Shown in pieces: positions 1 through 5,136 of a DNA stretch of 5,340 nucleotides; the stretch's first letter is position 1, and each line of letters opens with the position of its first letter. The stretch comes from Desulfobacteraceae bacterium (GTDB lineage Bacteria > Desulfobacterota > Desulfobacteria > Desulfobacterales > Desulfobacteraceae). A model generated the notes under the pieces. That model was given only the letters and a program-made list of their open reading frames with translations, was not told where the DNA came from and did not search any database. The DNA is taken from contig PIVQ01000536.1 of the NCBI GenBank assembly GCA_003354055.1, positions 1 through 5,340 of the forward strand, written 5' to 3'. A program made the translations under genes and the position numbers.

Positions 1-309
1 CTTGATTTCCGGAGAAAAACTGCCCCCAAAATAAGAGTCCAGAAAAATACCGGTCAAAGGAGATTTGGTCACCACACATCCCCGCATGGCCGGGGCCATG
101 GTTCCGGTTAGAGGGCCGGTCATAAACATGAGGTAATTATCGGGACCCAATGGGTCGGTACCAGGGGGAACCATGTCAACGAGAAGCTTTGCTCCAAATC
201 CCTTCCCGCCGAGATACGCTTGTTTCAGCCCGTCTGGGATTGGAATGATTTCAAAGGATTCACGGGATAAATCAATCATCAGCAATTTGTTTGTGTAAGC
301 TTCAGTCAT
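1..309 (-). CDS. Aldehyde:ferredoxin oxidoreductase, N-terminal part (partial, runs off left edge)
   Basis: The 103 residues visible match the N-terminal domain of the tungsten/molybdenum aldehyde:ferredoxin oxidoreductase (AOR) family, which oxidises aldehydes to carboxylic acids and passes electrons to ferredoxin in the cytoplasm. Seen directly: YLGGKGFGAKLL at residues 32-43, GPLTGT at 65-70, VVTKSPLTG at 79-87 and DSYFGGSFSPEIK at 91-103. In this family these segments help bind the bis-pterin cofactor. The start is the ATG at 309, with GGAGG at 318-322 and an 8-base spacer. It overlaps the upstream ferredoxin stop by 8 bases (302-309), so the two are probably translationally coupled. The catalytic domains, and the cysteines that bind the cluster in this family, lie outside the window, so the substrate (aliphatic, aromatic or other) cannot be assigned. 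Other AOR-family enzymes, such as BamB-like proteins, remain possible. Confidence 0.9.
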   Translation of the reverse strand, partial: MTEAYTNKLLMIDLSRESFEIIPIPDGLKQAYLGGKGFGAKLLVDMVPPGTDPLGPDNYLMFMTGPLTGTMAPAMRGCVVTKSPLTGIFLDSYFGGSFSPEIK

Positions 310-724
310 TGATCTTTCCTCCATGAGCTAATTCAAGAGCTCCGGTGGGGCAAGCCTCTACGCACAATGGCTTCCCCTGGCACAACTCACATTTATATGC
401 TTTTTTCGTTTCAGTATTTATAAAGACCATCCCCACCGGGCAGTATTGGGCACAAAGCCCGCAGCCGATGCATCTATCCTGATCGATAGAGACTATACCA
501 TCATCACTTCTTTTAATTGCCTTTGCCGGGCAGACATTCATACAATAGGCATTTTCGCACTGGTTGCAGACCATTGGCAGGTGATAGAGGTTTTCCCTTT
601 CATTCTTGATGACCAGCCGAGCAAGCCGGGGGTTGTATCCCTTAAACAGGTCAAAGGAGCATGCAAGCTGGCAGATACTGCACCCGGTGCATTTGTCAAA
701 ATTTGTATGAATATAGGTTTTGAT
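302..724 (-). CDS. AorA-like ferredoxin with four 4Fe-4S motifs, electron-transfer partner of AOR; non-canonical start proposed
   Basis: The protein carries electrons through four predicted [4Fe-4S] clusters to or from the AOR encoded next in the operon. Numbering from an initiator at 722-724 gives 140 residues. The cysteine motifs are CTGCSICQLAC (12-22), CNQCENAYCMNVCP (53-66), CIGCGLCAQYCP (85-96) and CELCQGKPLCVEACP (112-126): sixteen cysteines in all, as in the small AorA subunit of Aromatoleum AOR. The first ATG in frame (572-574) would remove the first motif, so it is unlikely to be the true start. From there back to the in-frame stop at 776-778 the frame is open but has no ATG, GTG or TTG. 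The ATC at 722-724 lies 6 bases after GGGAG (731-735) and gives the usual spacing to the first cysteine; ATT at 728-730 is too close. Either ATC initiates weakly or the start codon has been lost by mutation. Cytoplasmic, with no signal peptide. Confidence 0.85.
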   Translation of the reverse strand: MKTYIHTNFDKCTGCSICQLACSFDLFKGYNPRLARLVIKNERENLYHLPMVCNQCENAYCMNVCPAKAIKRSDDGIVSIDQDRCIGCGLCAQYCPVGMVFINTETKKAYKCELCQGKPLCVEACPTGALELAHGGKIND

Positions 725-730
725 GGCAAT

Positions 731-735
731 CTCCC
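731..735 (-). promoter_or_regulatory. Shine-Dalgarno sequence (GGGAG) for the ferredoxin gene
   Basis: GGGAG on the minus strand lies 6 bases before the ATC at 724-722. It supports translation starting upstream of the internal ATG at 574. No comparable ribosome binding site precedes that ATG: the bases just upstream encode conserved-looking protein sequence. Confidence 0.5.
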
Positions 736-755
736 AAGTTCGAGTGTGTAAAATG

Positions 756-784
756 AAAATATCACATATTATGTACTATGTAAA
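756..784 (-). promoter_or_regulatory. Sigma70-like promoter for the ferredoxin-AOR operon
   Basis: On the minus strand TTTACA (784-779, 5 of 6 to TTGACA) is followed by a 17-base spacer and TATTTT (761-756, 4 of 6 to TATAAT). Transcription would start near 749, giving a leader of about 25 bases before the proposed ATC start, with the Shine-Dalgarno sequence inside it. The spacer coincides with the palindrome at 760-785, so a protein bound there should block RNA polymerase. Inferred from sequence alone. Confidence 0.5.
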
Positions 785-785
785 C
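760..785. promoter_or_regulatory. Candidate operator 1, imperfect palindrome over the ferredoxin promoter
   Basis: This 26-base element has a clear TATCAC left arm (760-765), a degenerate right arm GTAAAC (780-785) and a central TATTA-TG-TACTA. Bases 759-781 match 835-857 at 20 of 23 positions on the same strand. It occupies the -35/-10 spacer of the minus-strand promoter, the usual place for a repressor site. The regulator is not encoded in the window; the size and AT-rich dyad would suit a TetR- or GntR-type dimer, but this is conjecture. Confidence 0.45.
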
Positions 786-813
786 ACTTTTTTTTCTTGC
801 TTTTAAAAAAGTG
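785..813. repeat. Perfect 9-base inverted repeat in the control region
   Basis: CACTTTTTT (785-793) is complementary to AAAAAAGTG (805-813) across an 11-base loop. The stem is almost all A/T with no downstream T-run, so it is a poor terminator. It lies midway between the two palindromes and may be a bend, a spacer or part of a larger regulator footprint. Confidence 0.35.
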
Positions 814-841
814 ATATGCTATGCCTTTTGTTACATATCAC
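811..841. repeat. Perfect 8-base inverted repeat sharing the TATCAC half-site
   Basis: GTGATATG (811-818) is the exact reverse complement of CATATCAC (834-841), with 15 bases between. The right arm contains the left half-site of the palindrome at 836-861, so the region holds at least four GTGATA/TATCAC half-sites (760, 812, 836, 856). This could add a third weaker binding position for the same regulator. Confidence 0.35.
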
Positions 842-855
842 CTATTACATACTAT
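828..855 (+). promoter_or_regulatory. Weak candidate promoter facing the dehydrogenase remnant
   Basis: TTGTTA (828-833, 4 of 6) and TACTAT (850-855, 4 of 6) are separated by 16 bases. Each match alone is poor and could be chance in this AT-rich stretch. The reason to list it is its position: it overlaps the second palindrome just as the minus-strand promoter overlaps the first, and it points at the truncated dehydrogenase, whose own promoter may have been here before the deletion. Confidence 0.25.
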
Positions 856-861
856 GTGATA
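836..861. promoter_or_regulatory. Candidate operator 2, strong 26-base palindrome
   Basis: TATCAC at 836-841 and GTGATA at 856-861 are perfect inverted arms. Inside them the TA steps at 843-844, 846-847, 850-851 and 853-854 are also symmetric, giving 20 of 26 symmetric positions around 848/849. It is the better-conserved partner of the element at 760-785, 76 bp away centre to centre (about seven helical turns). It overlaps the weak plus-strand promoter candidate at 828-855, as expected if one regulator controlled both directions. Confidence 0.5.
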
Positions 862-897
862 CAAAAACTGTGTTCAACTTCAATTTATCACCACCAC

Positions 898-1307
898 CTC
901 TTTTCCGGGGCCTATTGTGCCTCCAAAGCGGCCCTTCATGCCCTTCAGATGCCCTGCGCATGGAGCTTGCCTCATTCGGCATCCGTGTGATGACGGTCCA
1001 GCCGGGTACGATCCAGTCTAATTTTGATAATGCGGCAGGAAAGACCATTCCCCGGGTATTAAAAGAGACCTCATGGTATCTTCCGGTAAAGTCAGCCATT
1101 GAGGCCAGGGCCGATGCCTCACAGAACAACGCCACCCCCACTGATAAATTTGCCGGATCCCTTGCGGAAAAGATGCTCTCGGATCAGCCTGAGGCTGTTG
1201 TCCGAATTGGGAAATTGAGCATAATGATGCCATTGATGAAAAAATTTATTCCCACCCACATCCTATACAAAATTCTGAAAAAATCGGGCTTGGCACCTAA
1301 TAATTAG
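898..1307 (+). pseudogene. Short-chain dehydrogenase/reductase remnant: N-terminus lost and frameshifted
   Basis: This is the C-terminal half of a classical NAD(P)-dependent short-chain dehydrogenase, closest in feel to the AYR1-like branch. One frame (901-945) reads FSGAYCASKAALHAL, which contains the catalytic YxxxK motif (Y at 913-915, K at 925-927). The next frame (from 945) continues with SDALRMELASFGIRVMTVQP, the conserved helix and following strand, and runs to TAG at 1305-1307. Joining them needs one extra base near 945, so a single-base deletion has occurred. About 150 N-terminal residues, including the glycine-rich cofactor loop and catalytic serine, are absent: homology stops near 898 and upstream is promoter-like DNA. 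No plausible start or ribosome binding site serves the remnant. A frameshift caused by sequencing error is possible but would not explain the missing N-terminus. Confidence 0.8.
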
Positions 1308-1401
1308 GCAATTGCCAGAAAGAATTTCCAAATGAAGATATCGATAAGCCGATTGTCAGTCGCTTCAATCTGAAAGCATTTGTGGCAAATTCTAAAAATG
1401 G

Positions 1402-3504
1402 CTATATTTTAAATTTATTCACAACCTCCATAAGCTTTTCAGACAATCCTGACAGTTCTTTCGACCTGACATCAACATGATCACTGTTTTCAGTCATCTC
1501 ATTGGCTGCCTGAGTCACTTGACTGATATCCTTTGCGATCTTAGTGGAAACAGTGGAGCTTTCTGAAATATTATTGTTTATTGTATCGATTCCCTGTGTG
1601 ACTTGGACAATATTTTCAGAAATATTTTGTGTTGTCACAGACTGCTCTTCGACAGCCGATGCTATCATCAAAACGATTTCATTTACTTTGTTGGCAACAT
1701 CTGAAATATCCCCTATCTGTTCAACGGTTTTTCCAGTAGACGCCCGCATTGTTTCGATTTTTTCTTTGATCTCATTTGTAGCGTTTGCAGTTTGTGTTGC
1801 AAGATCCTTTATTTCATTTGCAACAACAGCAAAACCCTTTCCAGCATCTCCAGCTCTGGCGGCTTCGATGGTGGCATTTAATGCCAATAAGTTGACCTGA
1901 TCTGAGATGTCTGTGATTATCCCAACAACATAACCGATATCGTCTGCCGCATTCCCAAGTTCTTGAATCTGCCCGGAAGCCTGATTTGTTTTTAAAACGA
2001 CATCTTCTGTAATTTCTTTTGCAGAGACTGTATTTTTTGATATTTCATTAATTGTGTTGCTCATCTCCTCTGTTGCAGAGGCGACCACCCCCATATTACC
2101 TGCTGCCTGTTCCATGGAAGCCGCAACAGATGTCATACTGACACTCATTTTTTCAACTGCAGCTGATACGGAATTCGAATTATCGGCAGTCTGTTCAGCT
2201 CCTTTTGCCATTGTCTTGGAAATTTGCTCAAGCGTTGTTGATGATTCGTTTAATTCATTTGCATTCTGGGCAACATCAGAAACAAGGGTATGAATTTTAG
2301 CTATAAACGAATTAAACCATTGGGCCACCTGCCCTATTTCATCTTGTGACTTAACTTTCAGACGATTGGTTAAATCACCGTCTCCTTCGGCAATATCTCT
2401 TAATTTTTCAACGATATTAATAAGGGGTTTCACCAATGTCCCTGCAGCTAAAAAAGCAACCGGGATCACTAATATCATACACACCAAAGACACAATACCG
2501 ATCATCATAACCATTTGCCAGGTATTCGCACGAGCAATTTCATCTGATTGCAGGACTATTAAACCACCGATAAATTGTTCTTTCGAATATACGGGGAGAA
2601 TCCCTTGAAAATACGTTTGAGAGTCAATATCAACATCATTAAAATAAAATCTTTGGCTGGCTATTGACCAAAGTGTATCTAACGATTTAGGAATATCCGA
2701 AATATTGACTGATTTATAATTTGGAAAGTCACCCACACTAAATATATCGTTCACAATTAAATTCATTTTCATGCCAGTGATTCTGTACATTTGCTGAACA
2801 AATGCTTTTGAGAGTCTTTCTTCAGCAACTGAAAAGCCCACCTGAATGGGCTCCATCTTTTCAGTTTCCTCATTAAAGGAATTCGCATAGATCGGTACCA
2901 CTATTTTCATTTTTAAAAATTTGTCTGATCTATCAAAGGATACTGACAACTGATCCGGTATTTTTATAGCATAGCTCATGGATAGGTTAAGCCCCTCTAC
3001 GCTGGATCCTTCAACGTATTCTATCCGGTCATATGCCTCCCCCTTTTTAAAGGTACGGTAATAATATTTGGAATCAAACTGATATCCCATTACGATTTGC
3101 TGGGAGTCCTGTTCTTCAAAATAGTTTATCAGTTCACCCTCATTTGAATAAATACCAAGACTTAATAAATTTTCCCGAGTCGCGGTATTGGTAATCATGT
3201 TTCCTATTTTTTCAAAACTTGGACGCATCATATTCAAACCACTGTCTTTGTAGCCTATGAGGAATTTAACAATATCCCCGATTTTATTGACCTTGGCCAT
3301 TTGAGACATGGACTCAGCAAACAACTTTTGTCTGTCAACCAATGAATTTTGTACGACTGTTAATGACTTGGTAATTACCTGCTGTGCCGTATCCCTGTTC
3401 TGTTGATTGATAATCAATGATACAACTGCTGTTATAGCGACACATACTATAAAAACCAGGATTAGCGCCCCTTTAAGAATTTTATACCGAAGCTTTTTGT
3501 TCAT
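1402..3504 (-). CDS. Methyl-accepting chemotaxis protein with large periplasmic sensor domain
   Basis: This transmembrane chemoreceptor senses a ligand outside the cytoplasmic membrane and controls CheA through CheW. The start is the ATG at 3504, 6 bases after GGAG (3511-3514, within AAAGGAG); a TTG at 3510 abuts that site and is rejected. This gives 700 residues. Order: membrane segment about 10-32; periplasmic sensor about 33-328; membrane segment about 329-357; HAMP about 355-408 (KPLINIVEKLRDIAEGDGDL at its start); then a long coiled-coil signalling domain whose hairpin tip carries DQVNLLALNATIEAARAGD and FAVVANEIKDLA (about 535-569), the family hallmark that contacts CheA/CheW. Roughly 20 heptads lie on each side of the tip. 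The sensor is about 295 residues, long enough for a double Cache-type fold, but I cannot prove the fold or ligand. The C-terminus ends KFKI, with no CheR/CheB tethering pentapeptide. It stands alone, with no che genes nearby. Confidence 0.95.
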   Translation of the reverse strand: MNKKLRYKILKGALILVFIVCVAITAVVSLIINQQNRDTAQQVITKSLTVVQNSLVDRQKLFAESMSQMAKVNKIGDIVKFLIGYKDSGLNMMRPSFEKIGNMITNTATRENLLSLGIYSNEGELINYFEEQDSQQIVMGYQFDSKYYYRTFKKGEAYDRIEYVEGSSVEGLNLSMSYAIKIPDQLSVSFDRSDKFLKMKIVVPIYANSFNEETEKMEPIQVGFSVAEERLSKAFVQQMYRITGMKMNLIVNDIFSVGDFPNYKSVNISDIPKSLDTLWSIASQRFYFNDVDIDSQTYFQGILPVYSKEQFIGGLIVLQSDEIARANTWQMVMMIGIVSLVCMILVIPVAFLAAGTLVKPLINIVEKLRDIAEGDGDLTNRLKVKSQDEIGQVAQWFNSFIAKIHTLVSDVAQNANELNESSTTLEQISKTMAKGAEQTADNSNSVSAAVEKMSVSMTSVAASMEQAAGNMGVVASATEEMSNTINEISKNTVSAKEITEDVVLKTNQASGQIQELGNAADDIGYVVGIITDISDQVNLLALNATIEAARAGDAGKGFAVVANEIKDLATQTANATNEIKEKIETMRASTGKTVEQIGDISDVANKVNEIVLMIASAVEEQSVTTQNISENIVQVTQGIDTINNNISESSTVSTKIAKDISQVTQAANEMTENSDHVDVRSKELSGLSEKLMEVVNKFKI

Positions 3505-3528
3505 TATCAACTCCTTTGGTGGTTTAAT

Positions 3529-3723
3529 CTAATATTTGTTGTATAAACTTGAAAACCTGAGTGCCGCCGGGTGATTCATGTTCTGGTTCTTAAACCATTT
3601 ACCGGCCTTTGTCACTATTAATAATATCTCCTTAACACTCTGATTTTTTCCTAAGGGATGATTTATAAGAATATGGATGATAAGCCCGTTATTGAGTACC
3701 GGCTTAATGAATGGTAGCATCAT
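3529..3723 (-). CDS. Doubtful small ORF, 64 codons, upstream of the chemoreceptor
   Basis: An ATG at 3723 opens 64 codons ending 25 bases before the chemoreceptor start. The product would be basic and rich in Asn, Lys and Ile, with no motif, membrane segment or family that I recognise. No Shine-Dalgarno sequence precedes the ATG (upstream is TAACTATCAAA). It lies between a strong terminator and a gene, where the chemoreceptor promoter and leader must be, so it is more likely non-coding or a decayed fragment. Confidence 0.15.
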   Translation of the reverse strand: MMLPFIKPVLNNGLIIHILINHPLGKNQSVKEILLIVTKAGKWFKNQNMNHPAALRFSSLYNKY

Positions 3724-3728
3724 TTTGA

Positions 3729-3755
3729 TAGTTAAAAACGAAGTAACTTTAACTA
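3729..3755. repeat. 8-base perfect inverted repeat upstream of the chemoreceptor
   Basis: TAGTTAAA (3729-3736) and TTTAACTA (3748-3755) are exact reverse complements around an 11-base loop. The stem is too AT-rich to be a good terminator and no T-run follows on either strand. It could be an operator for the chemoreceptor transcript or simply chance. Confidence 0.3.
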
Positions 3756-3788
3756 GTGCTTGAACGAAAACTCAACTCCCATTGGCGT

Positions 3789-3819
3789 AAAAAAAAAGCG
3801 CCACCGAAGTGACGCTTTT
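3789..3819 (-). terminator. Rho-independent terminator of the Liv operon
   Basis: Read on the minus strand, AAAAGCGTCAC and GTGGCGCTTTT form an 11-bp stem (one G-U pair) closed by a TTCG tetraloop and run into nine T residues (3797-3789). On the plus strand the G-U pair becomes a C-A mismatch and the T tail is short, so the minus orientation is favoured. It begins 22 bases after the binding-protein stop codon and separates that operon from the chemoreceptor gene. Confidence 0.92.
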
Positions 3820-3841
3820 CTCCTGTCATATAAAAAGGGGG

Positions 3842-5062
3842 TTATTTAATCCAGCCGGGTTTCTTAAACTCGGATCCGGGATAGGGTTCCATCGAAGGAT
3901 CGGTATAGATGGCCTGAAGCTCTCCGCCCTGGACCTGGTAATGTACTACCGGAGATGCTTTCTGGAGATTGAGCACATTGTCTTTATCCCATTCAAGTTT
4001 CCCCAGAATACCTTCGTATCCATTGTCTGATAAATACTTATTCACCGCCTTGAAATCGTAGGCATCTCCCACCTGGGTCACGGCATTTGCCCATGCCTTA
4101 ACAGCAGTGTACGTAATAAAGGCACCGGCCGGAACTTGATAGTTATAAAGTTTGTGCCACTTGTCTAACCATGCCTGGCCGGCTGCATTGGGAGCCTTGG
4201 GTCCGGGTAAGCCCGACGGCATCTGGCCAATCAGTCCATCGGCTTTGGTGCCAAGGACATTGATGACCTCACGGGGTGTAATTCCCCAGCCGAGGCTGAC
4301 AATTGAATTGGTCGGTCGTTTGAGAAATTGCTGAAAAAATGAAATGTTTTCCTGCCCACTGGCGATTTCAAAGTGAATCAGCGCAGGTTTAATACGACGG
4401 ATCTGTGATAAAATCACTCCCCATTCGGTGGTTCCGTAAGGTACGGTCTCACGTTTGGCAATTTTCCACCCGATCTTTTCATACTCTCTGATCAAGGCAC
4501 CAGAGACCCCAAGCCCCCAGGAATCATCAGTATTAATGATGACGACCTTCTTGTTCGGCCACTCATAGGGCAAGCTTGTCAGAGCACGGAACACACTTTC
4601 AGCCTGACTCGGTGCTGTTGGAGTCAATTGGAAAATATTGGAATATTTTTCAGGATCCTCTTTGAAGACATTTACAGCGTCTTCAGAACCGTCATCTGCA
4701 AAGAAGGGGATGTCGTATTTCCCATAGGCCCGAACATCCTGTCCCCATCCGGCCCAGCCAGCGTGGATAGAGGCCACTTTTTTCTGTCCGCATAGATAAT
4801 TGGCCGCCTGCATAACAACTTCAGGTTCAAACCCCTTGGAATCAAATCGAATCATTTCAATCTGTTTTCCTAAAAGCCCACCTGATTCGTTGATCTCATC
4901 AACAGACATTTTAATACCGTTGAAATAATCGGCTCCTGAACCTGCGGCCCAGCCGGTCATCGGTATTGGCACACCGATGGGTATCGTGTCAGCGGCAATA
5001 ACACCCTCTGCCATAAAAAAACAGATCGCCAGAATCAGCGACAACAGTTTAACTCTTTTCAT
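3842..5062 (-). CDS. LivK-type periplasmic ligand-binding protein of an ABC transporter
   Basis: This is the substrate-binding protein of a branched-chain amino acid (Liv/HAAT) type ABC importer, 406 residues, near the usual size. Residues 1-23 are a Sec signal peptide (MKR, hydrophobic core, then GVIA before ADT); Cys14 lies inside the core without a lipobox, so the product should be soluble in the periplasm. The mature start IPIGVPIPMTGWAAGSGADY, followed by INESGGLLGK (57-66), is typical of this type I binding fold; KVVIINTDDSWGLGVSGAL (172-190) marks the second lobe. AGGAGG (5068-5073) sits 5 bases before the ATG. The gene follows a LivM-like permease by 74 bases on the same strand and ends at a strong terminator, so it is the last gene of the operon. 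The pocket region is Trp-rich (HAGWAGWGQDV, 100-110), so the ligand may not be an amino acid; many family members take up aromatic acids, amides or urea. The ligand is unknown. Confidence 0.93.
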   Translation of the reverse strand: MKRVKLLSLILAICFFMAEGVIAADTIPIGVPIPMTGWAAGSGADYFNGIKMSVDEINESGGLLGKQIEMIRFDSKGFEPEVVMQAANYLCGQKKVASIHAGWAGWGQDVRAYGKYDIPFFADDGSEDAVNVFKEDPEKYSNIFQLTPTAPSQAESVFRALTSLPYEWPNKKVVIINTDDSWGLGVSGALIREYEKIGWKIAKRETVPYGTTEWGVILSQIRRIKPALIHFEIASGQENISFFQQFLKRPTNSIVSLGWGITPREVINVLGTKADGLIGQMPSGLPGPKAPNAAGQAWLDKWHKLYNYQVPAGAFITYTAVKAWANAVTQVGDAYDFKAVNKYLSDNGYEGILGKLEWDKDNVLNLQKASPVVHYQVQGGELQAIYTDPSMEPYPGSEFKKPGWIK

Positions 5063-5067
5063 AGATT

Positions 5068-5073
5068 CCTCCT
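5068..5073 (-). promoter_or_regulatory. Strong Shine-Dalgarno sequence for the binding protein
   Basis: AGGAGG lies 5 bases upstream of the ATG at 5062. It is the strongest ribosome binding site in the window, which fits the need for excess binding protein over permease. Confidence 0.8.
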
Positions 5074-5136
5074 CTTTTAATTAACCACATATTGTAAACC
5101 AGCGGTATCATTTATTTTCTCTGCTGTGGATCAACC

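Larger units (their letters stand above)
3505..3841. other. Intergenic region between chemoreceptor and binding-protein genes
   Basis: These 337 bases contain the chemoreceptor ribosome binding site (3511-3517), the doubtful ORF at 3529-3723, an inverted repeat at 3729-3755 and the terminator at 3789-3819. The chemoreceptor promoter should be here, on the minus strand, but I see no convincing sigma70, sigma54 or flagellar sigma28 site. The region is AT-rich compared with its flanks. Confidence 0.6.

Noticed and set aside
302..574. A 90-residue ferredoxin starting at the ATG at 574
   Set aside because: It omits a clear CxxCxxCxxxC cluster motif encoded in the same frame just upstream and has no Shine-Dalgarno sequence.
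446..765. ORFs on both strands over the ferredoxin 5' half
   Set aside because: They are in other frames of the ferredoxin coding sequence; the cysteine motifs fix the real frame.
816..1307. An intact 163-codon plus-strand ORF as a real gene
   Set aside because: Its first 43 codons come from promoter-like DNA and a wrong frame of the dehydrogenase, the better homology switches frame near 945, and no ribosome site precedes the ATG at 816. The recognisable part is a gene fragment.
1296..1316. Overlapping palindromes CCTAATAATTAGG and GGCAATTGCC at the dehydrogenase stop
   Set aside because: They are short, AT-rich and without a T-run, so they do not make a terminator; chance is adequate. No terminator was found between the two convergent genes (1308-1401).
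1544..2608. Plus-strand ORFs inside the chemoreceptor gene
   Set aside because: They are antisense shadows of a well-supported gene, with no motifs of their own.
3505..3510. TTG at 3510 as the chemoreceptor start
   Set aside because: It touches the GGAG ribosome site with no spacer, whereas the ATG at 3504 has a 6-base spacer.
3561..3575. GGCAC on the minus strand as a sigma54 -24 element for the chemoreceptor
   Set aside because: The matching -12 GC element is missing at the required spacing.
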